Assembly (NCBI GenBank): GCA_033220425.1
Contig: CM065646.1
Location: 4,781,501-4,845,500 of the forward strand
Source of the DNA: Lepraria neglecta
Lineage: Eukaryota; Ascomycota; Lecanoromycetes; Lecanorales; Stereocaulaceae
Reading direction: 5' to 3'
DNA: 64,000 nucleotides
The notes beneath the pieces were generated by a model that ran no database searches, was not told the DNA's origin, and worked only from the letters and a program-made list of their open reading frames with translations. Positions 1 to 9,990 of this stretch are shown here, in pieces. A program made the position numbers and the translations under genes. Position 1 is the stretch's first letter. Each line of letters begins with the position of its first letter.

Positions 1-64
1 CGGCATAGGCAATTGTCTCATTCGATGATATCAATCTCAAGAAGCTTTCTAATGTGTCCTTCAA

Positions 65-1527
65 TTACCGTTTCACGCACAGGTCACTTCTAATCACCCA
101 CTTCTCCCCCTTCGTTACTTTCCTCCCCTCGTGAAGCAGACAGTCCTGGCCATGTTTATGTAGAAGAGCCATTCCCACCTCCAACTCGACAGCGATGAGC
201 GCAGTACCTTCGCTAGTCTTTCCAGAGAACTTCTTCGCAGGGCCGAGTTCGGGATAGAACACCGTTTCTCCTCCAACGCAACCTGTTGCCGGTCCCGTGA
301 GATAGATGAGTAAAGTCCAGGTCGTCTTTGCTGGCGTTGGTGGGCTTGTCGGGAAAATTGTGGTGTTTGATTCGTCATCTAGACAAAGCAGGTTAGTCAG
401 TACTTCTTCATATCGAAACCCAAATATTGTTGAACAAGCGCTATAACAGAACGTACAAATCCTCGTCCTCTCCCTAATCTTCGTCATCATCATCATCAAA
501 GACGCCCTCCGCAAGCTCTGCAACGCTGTTGGGAAGTGCAACTATGGTACGCATGACTACCGCCCTATGCCAGGATGAGAAGGGCAGAAATCACACCCAT
601 TCCGCACGGTGTGGTCCATCAAAGATCGATGGTGGATCGTAAAGGAGACCCATGTACCAGGCAAGGCTATCTAAAAACTCTGGCGGATTCTCTAAAGACC
701 AAGTGCATTCCAATACGGTCTGGTATAACATCCAGTCGATAACCCAAATGGGGACGAAGACATTCACGAAGACCGCCGCGAACCAGCTTGCAAGGTTGTT
801 TATTGCAGGATGGGTATTACTTGCGGCATACTCGAGCAGATATGTGCTGAGGGACATAGTGCATTGGTTGATCGTATCCCAAAACAGCATGGTAAAATTT
901 GTAGGAGCCATGGTTAAGTAAATAAAGGGTTTGCGTTGCAGACCAAAGAAAGAAAAGGAAAGTTGCGGATTGTGACAGAAAGATGTTTAGTAGCACCTAC
1001 AGTGTTGACCGAAGAATTGTCCAGGACCTGGCATATAGTCAAAAATTTGTTGAATATGGTATGGCAGAAACCCTACCGTAACGATATATTCGGATTCGTG
1101 GATTCAGGCCACAAACTTCGCCACCCCAGAGCTTCTTTAATCCATCGCGTGTCAAAATTTCGGGATCATTGCTCTCGTTTGCCCCATTTACTAATTGCTT
1201 GAGCGCGGTAGAACTCCAAAGTTGCTCAGCGAAGGCAGCATCATCAAATTGCAGGCGGTCATTAACCCTCACAGCATCACCGGCCTTGGGTTGCACCGGG
1301 GTTGTGACCAGCGGCAGTTGAGACAGAAATGAAACATATTTCTTGCACAGCGTAGAAGTGAATAGGTTATGGATGACTATTATCTGTTCTTCTAGCAATG
1401 TCTTTCGAGTGAGATCTGTCGTAGGTACCAAAGGCTGTAGTGCAGGCCAATCTGGCGCAGGGACAGGTGGCTCTGGATCTTTTCGTTTTGCATTTGATGC
1501 TGCTTTCGCCTGAGACCTTGGACCCAT
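65..1527 (-). CDS. 2-oxoglutarate/Fe(II)-dependent dioxygenase (prolyl 4-hydroxylase alpha-like)
   Basis: Three exons on the minus strand (1527-1077, 1027-1001, 378-65) join into a 263-residue protein. The 27-nt middle exon and the start of exon 3 together build the iron-binding HxD motif: the joined exons read GQFFGQHYDES, with H and D as ligands. The distal part carries LLHKHGQDCLLHEG, giving the second histidine ligand, followed by a basic stretch with the residue that should bind 2-oxoglutarate. This is the P4Hc-type fold; such proteins hydroxylate prolines or other protein side chains using 2-oxoglutarate and O2, and the substrate here is unknown. The N-terminus is basic (residues 1-20). 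The second intron (1000-379, 622 nt) is far longer than other introns in the window outside the repeat-array gene and contains a separate same-strand ORF. The gene is divergent from fhl1, 305 bp away. The family call is firm; the long intron is inferred from a good donor, a CTAAC branch site and a TAG acceptor. Confidence 0.88.
591..911 (-). CDS. Possible nested small gene inside the dioxygenase intron (106 aa, unknown)
   Basis: An ATG in a strong context (AACCATGG) opens a 106-residue frame lying wholly inside the 622-nt intron of the dioxygenase gene, on the same strand. The product is rich in Trp and aromatic residues with a hydrophobic centre (about residues 35-70), so it could be a small membrane or lipid-associated protein. 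Just downstream (about 544-480) another frame reads a short peptide ending in a run of five Asp, Glu, Asp and a stop. That looks like a genuine acidic C-terminus, and the ORF could reach it by a short intron. I do not recognise the family. It could equally be an alternative exon or chance. Confidence 0.35.
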   Translation of the reverse strand: MAPTNFTMLFWDTINQCTMSLSTYLLEYAASNTHPAINNLASWFAAVFVNVFVPIWVIDWMLYQTVLECTWSLENPPEFLDSLAWYMGLLYDPPSIFDGPHRAEWV

Positions 1528-1832
1528 TTTGGTCTTTTGAATAAAGGGCGATACAAGTGTCTAAGTAATAGCCATGAAGATGTTATGGCTAGCTAGATGA
1601 GTGAAGTTCCCGCTAGTCGGCTAAACTTCGCAGAAACGAAAGTCGCACTGGGATCGTTTGGCTCAGGTGCAATAATCTTGCTGAAATATATTACCATTTG
1701 CGAAGAGCTGTGTGGCACTTTCCACCCGTCTTAAAAATGTGAATTCTCGTCACGCCTGGCCAGTAACTTGTCATCATTCATCATTTTCCGTCATCCTTTA
1801 ACATTCCCAAAATGCGAAAGCGGCCTTGAGCC
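1528..1832. promoter_or_regulatory. Bidirectional promoter between the dioxygenase gene and fhl1
   Basis: These 305 bp separate the two divergent start codons and must hold both promoters. I see no strong TATA box or recognisable operator and no ORF. Confidence 0.5.
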
Positions 1833-4800
1833 ATGGCAGAGGATCGACTAGAGGGCGCCCAGGCTCCGCAACCTGATGCCGCCCAACTGGAAACCAATCA
1901 ACACACCGTGGGATCAGCACAACAGGATGATGCGCCTGCAAACGAAGTCGAGAGTCAGCTGGACCTGCAGCAACTTGCACAACAAGCCTCACAGATTGCG
2001 AATCTGACAAATGGGGTCATAAAGCACGATCCTGACGAACGTCCCCTCGAGGGTTCTACAGACTTAACCACAGCCATACATGACTCCGGTCTACGACACT
2101 TGGGAGATGCGAATTCCGGTACTGCTGCTCCCCCAGGGCGTGCTATAGACCCTTTCCAAACAATTGCAGAGATAAGTGGAGATGTGAATGGGAGTGACCC
2201 CGAAGGCATAATCCCATTTCCGGACCTCGGAGAGAACGACGATGCTTTCGATAATGGTGCATTATTCTGGGCTAGCGATCTGAACGGCGATGGCTCTTTC
2301 GGAGCTTCTCAGCTGAATACTGCTCCTTCTACTCCGGAGTCAGAAGAACACCAGATACAGGCCTTCGCGAAGCTCGAGTTCGATGATGGCGAATTCTATA
2401 TGAATACTTATGCGGTGGAACTTGGACGAGATATACATGCGGCCCGCGAGGCATTCGAGAGGGACCTTCAAGCACGTGAAGGAACGGATTCGACACCCAG
2501 GAAACGGAGTGACAGTCATGGACGGGGTTCAATTGCCTCGGAAAGAGTCAAGCGGGAAGATGGGGGAAACCAGCCAGGCAGTGTTGTCAGTGAGAGTGGT
2601 GGGGTCATTGCTGATCACAACGGACCGGAGCTTGGAAGAAAGTCGAGGCTGAAGAAGTACAAGTCTTCGACTCCTTCATCGCACCAACTATCTCGGAAAA
2701 GCTCAATGCAGTTTCCGGCCAAGAAAATCGACTACAACGCCCTGGCTATGGAATCACTCATGGAGCCTTCGAGCATGAATGGCTTCGGCCTGGACAACCT
2801 AATGCCATCACCAGATCTGACGCCTTTAATACCAATACACCCACCATCAGCGGCAGAAGGCGGGTCCACAGGTCATAAGAGTATCTCACGGAAGCACATA
2901 AGGATAGCATTCAACTTTGAAAAGCACTACTTTCAAGTGGAGATCACTGGACGCAATGGATGCTTCGTTGATGATGAATGGTACGCAACAGGGGTGGTGC
3001 AGCCGCTCGTGAATGGAAGTGTCATACAAATTGGTGGAGTTGGCATACGTTTCGTGCTGCCTGATGTCCCAGTAGGCGAGACGGGTGCTGAAATGGGCAT
3101 GGGTACGGATCTACTCGCTTCTAGTTTCGACCTGGCAGACAGCAGTGAGCGTGAGAGCCAGGAGGACGACGACGAGGACGCAGATGATGACGGGGATATC
3201 AAGGACGAGGATGAGGAAGAGCCGGAAATGGTGAAGACACGAGGGAAAGGCAAGAAGAAAGCGGACCCGCCTCCACCTCCACCAGTGCCGAAGCGCAAAG
3301 GTCCAGGGCGACCGCCGAAGAATGGTATCATTTCCAAGAGAGAGCAAGCGCTGCTCGCAAAGAAGGCCCGCGAAGAGGCTAAAGCTGCAGGAGAAAGGAA
3401 GGCTGGGAAAGGGAAGAGTAGTAAAGATGCAAAAGCTACGAAGTCTGATGATACGTCTCTGCAGCCGAATGGAAAGAGGAAATATACCAAACGGAAAAGA
3501 GCTGGGGGCATAGACGACCAACAAGGCGTTTGCGAGAGTACAGAGCATACAGATTCAGTGCCCCCAGAGCAGAATTACGCAGCTGCTCTTCCTAAGCCAG
3601 CTAAGGAGAAGAAGCCACCTAAACCACCAAGGTCACCATCGCCCGTGTTTGATGAGTCGACAATGACACCCGAGCAACTCGCCAAGCCCCAGTCGTCATA
3701 TGTTGTGCTGATTCACGAGGCACTTACAAACTCGAAGACGGGCCAAATGTCGCTGCCTCAGATTTACCGAGCTATCGAAAGACGGTACCCCTTTTACAAG
3801 CTCCGGGTGCAAACTCAAGGATGGCAAAGCAGTGTCCGCCACAACTTGTCTCAGCATCCAGCCTTCCGCAAGATCGAACGAGACGGTAAAGGCTGGATGT
3901 GGGGCTTGGTACCTGAGGTCTCGATTGAAAAAGAGAAGAAGAGAAGGGCAACACCTCCCCCAGTCTCTCAACAACATTACTACCAGGGTCCCCCTCCAAT
4001 GATGCAACGCCCATACCCCTATCATGGCATGCCTCCCATGAATGGGCAGATGCCACCCGTCCCTTATGGTATGCATCCTGGCATGCCTCCGCTAACTCCC
4101 TATGGACGTCCTGGCTTTCCATTACCCCTCGCTGCTCCGCAAGGTGAATCAACCTACCAATCCCCATATCAGTCTACTCCACCACCACCAGCTACGCAAC
4201 CAACACCGCAAACACAACAGCCACCTAACACCAATGGAGCTAATACGGTTAATGGCCACTACCCGACGTCCACGCCTCAGCCTCCACCACAGCAGTCAGA
4301 CAGTAATGTCAAGACGGCGGGCCCAAGTTCAATATCGTCTCCATCGCCTTACTCCCAGCAAACTAAACCTTCGACCGAAGTCCACCATGCTCCCAAAGAC
4401 ATAGATAACAATCTGGATGTTAGCCAAGCGATCGCCAGGTTCAAGAGCTCTCTCATCGACAACATGGACGATAAGGCCAAAGCGGAAAAATTGGTAACTT
4501 CAGCCGTGAATCGCACGCTCGGCATCCATGGTACCTCGAATGGCGAAAGCAAAGAGCAAGATCCGCAAGAAATTGCCATCATGAATGCACTGGCTAACAT
4601 GCTGGGCGAGCTCAGCAAGAAGAATATGGAAGCTAAAAACCAGGCCTCTAACACCCTTGCACCGCCAGCGAAGAACGAACCAACCTCCACGAGTGAGAAT
4701 GGCGCTTCACCAGAGAAGTCGGCGTCCGCAGTTGCTGCAGAAATTGCAGCCCAGACTGTTTTGACTAATGGGGATATTGCTCCCTCTGAGATCAAAATTG

Positions 4801-4901
4801 GAGGCAAAAGGTCGTTAGAGAATGGTGATAGCGGCGATGCTGATACTGGTCAGCCTGACGCAAAAAGGGTGGCCTCTGGGCAGGGGGTGACTTTGGACTA
4901 A
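1833..4901 (+). CDS. fhl1: Forkhead transcription factor with FHA domain, Fhl1 type
   Basis: Single-exon gene of 1022 residues. The FHA region starts near residue 174 (FAKLEFDDGEFYMNTYAVEL, then GRD), is interrupted by a long Ser-rich insert, and resumes near residue 350 with SISRKHIRIAF to about residue 411; this split arrangement is typical of Fhl1. An acidic block (about 440-460) is followed by an AT-hook-like KRKGPGRPPK (about 487-498). The forkhead winged helix spans about residues 617-695, with the recognition helix WQSSVRHNLSQHPAF. A Pro/Gln-rich tail follows. In yeast, Fhl1 sits on ribosomal-protein gene promoters and recruits Ifh1/Crf1 through its FHA domain under TOR control; a similar role is inferred here. 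The atypical start of the forkhead (KPQSSYVVLIHEAL) also favours Fhl1 over Fkh1/2. Confidence 0.9.
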   Translation: MAEDRLEGAQAPQPDAAQLETNQHTVGSAQQDDAPANEVESQLDLQQLAQQASQIANLTNGVIKHDPDERPLEGSTDLTTAIHDSGLRHLGDANSGTAAPPGRAIDPFQTIAEISGDVNGSDPEGIIPFPDLGENDDAFDNGALFWASDLNGDGSFGASQLNTAPSTPESEEHQIQAFAKLEFDDGEFYMNTYAVELGRDIHAAREAFERDLQAREGTDSTPRKRSDSHGRGSIASERVKREDGGNQPGSVVSESGGVIADHNGPELGRKSRLKKYKSSTPSSHQLSRKSSMQFPAKKIDYNALAMESLMEPSSMNGFGLDNLMPSPDLTPLIPIHPPSAAEGGSTGHKSISRKHIRIAFNFEKHYFQVEITGRNGCFVDDEWYATGVVQPLVNGSVIQIGGVGIRFVLPDVPVGETGAEMGMGTDLLASSFDLADSSERESQEDDDEDADDDGDIKDEDEEEPEMVKTRGKGKKKADPPPPPPVPKRKGPGRPPKNGIISKREQALLAKKAREEAKAAGERKAGKGKSSKDAKATKSDDTSLQPNGKRKYTKRKRAGGIDDQQGVCESTEHTDSVPPEQNYAAALPKPAKEKKPPKPPRSPSPVFDESTMTPEQLAKPQSSYVVLIHEALTNSKTGQMSLPQIYRAIERRYPFYKLRVQTQGWQSSVRHNLSQHPAFRKIERDGKGWMWGLVPEVSIEKEKKRRATPPPVSQQHYYQGPPPMMQRPYPYHGMPPMNGQMPPVPYGMHPGMPPLTPYGRPGFPLPLAAPQGESTYQSPYQSTPPPPATQPTPQTQQPPNTNGANTVNGHYPTSTPQPPPQQSDSNVKTAGPSSISSPSPYSQQTKPSTEVHHAPKDIDNNLDVSQAIARFKSSLIDNMDDKAKAEKLVTSAVNRTLGIHGTSNGESKEQDPQEIAIMNALANMLGELSKKNMEAKNQASNTLAPPAKNEPTSTSENGASPEKSASAVAAEIAAQTVLTNGDIAPSEIKIGGKRSLENGDSGDADTGQPDAKRVASGQGVTLD

Positions 4902-5555
4902 GGATTGGCATTCATGACGTGATGAAATATGATATTGCATGCGGGTTTAGTGAAGGTGGATTACATGTTGCTGCTTTTGCTCCAATGTATACGTGGTTAT
5001 GCAGCGATACCCCCAATTTTGGCACACTGGCAACACTGGCTTTTCAAGGGTATTTATGAGCATATTATGGGCATAGCCATTTGGTGGCATGGTGTACAAA
5101 TGGGCATCATCAATGGTTTGATGTCTGGGAATAGATCAGCATTATCTAGTTCATTGCCTATGCTACAGTACTTCAAGCGCCTGCTGTGCAACGCCTGAAA
5201 CACTACCTGACATTTCGGATTGCACTCAATTTAGGGTACAGTCCCGTAGGTGGAAAGATTGAAGGCTTGATATATGGAGATAGAATAGCTTAATATATTC
5301 TATTCTGGCCACTAAGGAAATATGTCTTCTCCAATCCATTGCATGTGCCCCAGTACTTGAAGTACGTATGCCCAACGCCTGACTTACTCCACCTCCACTC
5401 CGCAATGCATTCAGTAAATCATAAAGCACCTCAGAACCTTACGCCCAAAGCCTCCAGCGGGTGTAGTAGTGGACCAGCGAGGTGAAGAAGGTTGTAGGTA
5501 CGCGAATACAAGATCTAGGTAGGCAGGCAACCCATCCCCCCGGCTCAAACTTCTT
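4902..5555. other. Convergent spacer between fhl1 and snf7
   Basis: 654 bp holding the two 3' UTRs. The short ORFs here have no coding character that I can see. Confidence 0.5.
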
Positions 5556-6468
5556 TCACATAGCCATCTCAGCCTGCAACTTCCTCAACTCCTCTTCCTC
5601 ATCATCTTCCTGTGTTACTTTCGTCTTTCCTTTGACTAATTGCACTCGGTCAGCAAACCTTCTACTCCACCTAATTGCATGAAACAGGATAACACTTACT
5701 TTCCCCATTCGTGACCTTAGGCATCCGATTCAGCGTATCCTGTGGCACCGTCCCCGTCTTCAACATCTTCTCATCCAGATTCTCCTGCTCTAAGGCCGCG
5801 AGATCGGCTTCCAGTTCGTCTTCGTCGATGGGCTCGGTGATGGGCATGGAGGTGATGGCGTTGCCGATTTCCTGGGTTAGTTCGTGCTGCTCGCGGAGTT
5901 GTTCCCTATAAAGCCACAGCCATCAGCCCATCATGCAGAAGAGCAAAGTAAGAGAAAGTAGAGGAGAGCAAGATACGCACATTGTGACGTCTACATCCTC
6001 CATAGTCATCTTTCCGTGTATTTCTTTCATAGCTTTCCCGGCATTCTTCATAGCAACGAGAGTTTCTTGGTTGATGTTCGCGGATTCAATAGAGTATATC
6101 TGCTGCTCGAGCATAGATATCTGCCCATTCGTTTGTTCAAGGGAATGCTCGTGTTGCTTCTTGCGTTTGAGGGCGCTGCGGGCAGCTATGCCATACCAAT
6201 ATCAGCATCAAGCATCAAACTACACCCCCAAATACACTGTAATCCCCGCGTGGTTCCGTATCCTTGTAGCTTGATATGAAGGCGACCTACCAGTTTTATT
6301 GGTACTAACATTCTCCCTCGCAATCTCATCTTGCTTCGCCATCTGATTCTCCAAATGCCGTTCCCGCTTCTGCAGCATATCGAGCTGCTGCCGCAGATCG
6401 AGGATAGCTTTCTTCGGTGCATCTTTCCGCTTCTGCGTCGACTGGCCTCCAAACCAGGCTCCCCACAT
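5556..6468 (-). CDS. snf7: ESCRT-III subunit Snf7/Vps32
   Basis: Four exons (6468-6291, 6185-5981, 5905-5700, 5635-5556) sum to 669 nt, a 222-residue protein, the usual Snf7 length. The start MWGAWFGG is the conserved hydrophobic and Trp-bearing N-terminal anchor. Helices 1-2 follow (QLDMLQKRERHLENQMAKQD), basic on the membrane-binding face, then LEQQIYSIESANINQETL and an acidic C-terminal half ending in KLQAEMAM, where the last helix would be a MIM1-type motif for Vps4. Snf7 polymerises on endosomal membranes to drive inward budding and scission in the multivesicular body pathway. In filamentous fungi it also serves pH signalling through Rim20/PalA and Rim13/PalB. All splice sites are canonical and in phase. 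Confidence 0.95.
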
Positions 6469-6988
6469 CTTGGCGGTTGTGTTGTGTTTATTCCTTTAAA
6501 AACCCTACCCTAGAAGCCTTCGGAGCTGCAGAATCTGCCGGTATGAGCTCCGGGCTTTCGAAGGGAGGTTGACGATTAGAAGGGGACAAGGGCTGGTAGA
6601 GAGGCTTATCCGCTATCGCTGCCGCTGTCGCTGTAGGTGGAGCTGTGCTGACTTGCTTGGTCTAAAGAGCGTTTTCAGCTAGATAAAAGCTTAGAATGAA
6701 TAGACAGGTGCCTTGAGGGTGCGTGTGTGGTGGAGGTGAATTATATCGCTGCCTTGTGTATCCAGAAGGAAGCGGTCATGTAGAGCGCAGAGCAATGCCT
6801 ATGACATCGGCGCTAGTCCATATCTGGTTCGTCACGTGCTGTCCTTCATCCCAACATTGTTGACATCCCCAACATATCTCCCCACTCTACCATGATGAAA
6901 CCTGGCCAGCGAAGTTCCTCGAAATGGACTTCGCTCTGCCCTCAAGCCCACCCCGCCATTATCTACTGGCTTACTGTCTGCCGGGAGA
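6469..6988. promoter_or_regulatory. Bidirectional promoter between snf7 and ten1
   Basis: 520 bp between divergent starts; no ORF and no motif that I can name with confidence. Confidence 0.45.
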
Positions 6989-7444
6989 ATGAGCAACGGT
7001 CCCCTCCCCACAACCCTAACCTTCCTCTCCGCACTCCACACCCACCCTCCAGGCACAAAAATCCGCTTCCTAGGCTGCGTAACAAACTACACGCTCCACA
7101 AGGGTATTCTAGAGCTCCAGCACGCCTATCCACCTCCCCCTTCCCACAAGAGCATCCTTGCGCTCGTGGATGTAAATCTGCTTCTCGAAACATTGAAGAG
7201 GGAGGACACGCAGGTTGGGGCTTGGGTAAATATTGTAGGGTATGTGGAGGGGATAGTGAAGGAGAGGAAGAGAGGGGAAATAAGGGAAAAGGAGAGGGAT
7301 GTTGAGGTAGAGCAAGGGCATGGGGCGCCAGTGGTGTATGTGAGGGTGCAGGCGATTATGCTATGGTCTGCTGGCGGGGTGAAGATTGGGGAGTATGAGA
7401 AGGCTTTGGGGGAAAGGTTGAAGGTTTACGGGGACAGTCGTTAG
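6989..7444 (+). CDS. ten1: CST telomere-capping complex subunit Ten1
   Basis: Single-exon ORF of 151 residues. The first half has the signature spacing of fungal Ten1: LPTTLTFL near the start, then GTKIRFLGCVTNY (strand 1 of an OB fold), LELQHAYPP, LALVDVNLLLETL (about residues 57-69), and TQVGAWVNIVGYV, followed by a charged linker and a last strand VVYVRVQAIMLW. Ten1 is a small OB-fold protein that binds Stn1 in the Cdc13/CTC1-Stn1-Ten1 complex, protecting telomere 3' overhangs and promoting fill-in by polymerase alpha. The call rests on the motif pattern from memory. Ten1 diverges fast, so a profile search should confirm it. Confidence 0.82.
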   Translation: MSNGPLPTTLTFLSALHTHPPGTKIRFLGCVTNYTLHKGILELQHAYPPPPSHKSILALVDVNLLLETLKREDTQVGAWVNIVGYVEGIVKERKRGEIREKERDVEVEQGHGAPVVYVRVQAIMLWSAGGVKIGEYEKALGERLKVYGDSR

Positions 7445-8077
7445 GTGTGGGAGTATTGGGAATGTCTTGAAGCCCGCAGGAGGGATTCAGAAGGCTGATT
7501 GCGTGTAAGTATACGCACCCAGCTCCATAGACCGATGTTAATTACTGCCTCCTCAGAGCCTGTCTTTGTTGCAAATATGGACAAACGCTTCGGCCGCTCG
7601 CCTCGATGATAGCCGTTGTCTGTGAAGTCGAGTCGTAGACCTAGAAGATTTGATAGTAGGAAGAGGGTAACGCTCGGATGAGTGGAACAATGTCAAACAA
7701 GTCGGACTTGAAGGCATCTGCATTAGAATTTTTTTTGATGTGCTCAGCAAGTTCTGGCAGAAGTAAATGTACACTGAATGCCCATTCTCATAATAACCAT
7801 CGCATGCCCTCAAAGACATCGCTAGCATAGCGACTCTGCCACCAAGATATCCTCAAAGTTATAGCAGCGCTTGCTAAAAATTTCCACGTAGCATACATCT
7901 ACAGAGACGCCATCATGCCAGAGAATGGTAGTCGTTAATCTTGATATCCACATCTCAGACCGAACCGTCTAGCTCTTGTACAGTCATGCCCGGCCAATGC
8001 ATCCTGGGAACTCTAATTTAACTGCAGCGGAATCCATTATGTTCTTCTCCCACGACCTAACATATCGATGTTAGGTC
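7445..8077. other. Intergenic spacer between convergent ten1 and atf1
   Basis: 633 bp. Small ORFs occur but none shows a recognisable domain or codon pattern. Confidence 0.45.
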
Positions 8078-9990
8078 TTATCTTCGCTGGCTGGCCATGA
8101 CCTGCTGGCCGTTTTGCATACCCATGCCGTATGGGTTGGAATGTGGGTTGAAGTCTTGTTGTTGCTGTTGTTGTTGTTGGAAGTAGCCGCCAAGGCCCTG
8201 ACTTTGAGATACCGGGCAGTCTTTGTGCTGCAATAGTAGGGTCTTGAGGCCCACGATTTCTTCTCGGAGCGAGGACACCTGTGCTGAAAGTGAATCGTTT
8301 TCACTGCTGAATATTTCGACTTTAGCTTGCAGGTTAGCAAGCCATTGCTTTTTGCGCTGTCTGCATTTCAATGCTGCAACCCTATGCCAATGTTAGATCC
8401 AGCTCAAAGCAAGGAGCGAATCAGCAGCACACACCTATTGCGTTCGAGGAAATTCTTCCTCTTCTCCTCATCTGTCATCTTTTTTCCGTCCGCATGATAT
8501 TGTTCCTCTTTTATATTTACTTGTTCCTCATCCGAATCCATGCCTTCCATATCCATACTCAAATTCTTCTGCTTCTTCGCCGATGACTGCTTCACAGGTG
8601 TGTCGTCTGTCTTTCGTTTGCCGTTTGTTGATCCGTTCTTGCCAGTGGAGGTACGCTTGCCCCTGGACCGTGTAGCTGGTTTGCCTTGGTCTCCACTATC
8701 TGAGATATCACCACTCATTTCACTACGACCACCTATCGATCCATTGTTACGCGCGGCTTTAGCCATGTTGGGCGAGGTTTCGTGAGATCGGTTATTTGTC
8801 ATATTGGCGTTTGCTGTACTGTTCATAGCATACTGGTTGTTCGCTTGTGCCCCATTACCGGCTTGGGCAAGCAGGAATAAGCCATTGGCGGCATCATTAT
8901 CACGTTGACCAAAGGTAGGCTGTTGAGGCTGTTGCTGTAATGAAGGGTCCATGGGGGCGACAGGTGCTCGTTTATCCTCCTGTATATTGCCGTTTGTGTT
9001 TAGATTGCTTCCTCCTCGAGCTGCCTTTGCGTTCATCGCAGTCCGATGAAATTCTAGTGTACTTGGAGTGGCACCACCGCTGGCAAGTTGCTGATAGATT
9101 GCCTGTGAGTTCGGACTGGGCGCCGGGAACATAGAACCCCCACCACCAGGTGTGAGGCCTGTCCGAAGTGATGATTCGTTGGGGGTCACGCCCGAAGGAA
9201 AAGCACTTCCGCGCAGCGAAGGGTCAAAGTAGTCTCCTGGCCCAGCGCCAACAGGCCCACCTAACATAGCAGGACTCAGCGGTCCTGATCTTAACGAGCC
9301 TGGCCAGTTGTATCCGCCTGCAGAGGGTCCCTCACCTCCAAGTGGCGCAGGCGATGTAAGAGCTGCGACGGGTGGTAACAATGACTTGTTTGCCACCGGA
9401 GCTTCAGATGATGGGTTACCAAAGGACTGTTCGAAAGGGTTCGGTTCGCGAGAGAAATGGCTGTCGTGATGACCGGTGGAGAAATAATCTAAACCTTCCT
9501 CTGTGTTTTGCTTGGTTGGCGCAGGTCGTGGTGGAGGAGCAAGAGACTGTGTCGTCTCACCATTGGATGTACCCTTTATATTGTTCTTGTTATCTGCTTG
9601 GTCAGGAGGCTCCTTGACCGTTGGAGGATGATCTGATGAACGGTGAGCATAACGATGATGGTAAAGGCAGGAGCCGTCGGGTTCTTGGCGCAAGTCAGAC
9701 GTACCTGAACGAGGTGGCGTACTCTTGCCGGCCGACAATGTATTATCTTAGATGATATGTGTTAGTCATGTGATATCAATAGTTGCGATGCTCGAAGACA
9801 GTGGTCGTTGGTGTTGACAACGTGCAGCGCAGGGGTCAGTGGCAACAGCAGAGGTATCAATGAAATTATCGCGATAAGGCGACTAACCTTCGGTTTTGAT
9901 GAAGGCCTTCTTGCTATCCATGGGAGAATGAGCCCTAGTCGAGGTACGTGGCATATGTTGGGGGTTCCTGGGAGCGACGGCCACGGACAT
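8078..9990 (-). CDS. atf1: bZIP stress transcription factor, Atf1/AtfA type
   Basis: Three exons (9990-9888, 9746-8435, 8381-8078) sum to 1719 nt, 572 residues. The first intron has a clear ACTAAC branch site. The N-terminal half holds LDYFSTGHHDS and NPFEQSFG, then GVTPNESSLRTGLTPGGGG, the conserved Atf1 (OSA/HRA-type) blocks. The bZIP basic region is formed across intron 2: KRKNFLERNR joins VAALKCRQRKKQW, giving the N-x7-R DNA contact, followed by a leucine zipper (LQAKVEIFSSENDSLSAQV, then SSLREEIVGL). A Gln run ends the protein. Atf1/AtfA binds CRE sites and acts downstream of the Hog1/Sty1/SakA MAP kinase in oxidative, osmotic and spore stress responses. The upstream 450 bp contains several TGACG half-sites, compatible with autoregulation (inference). 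Confidence 0.93.

Noticed and set aside
2933-3548. Ser/Pro-rich ORFs antisense to fhl1
   Set aside because: They are the mirror of the acidic and Pro-rich coding repeats of fhl1.
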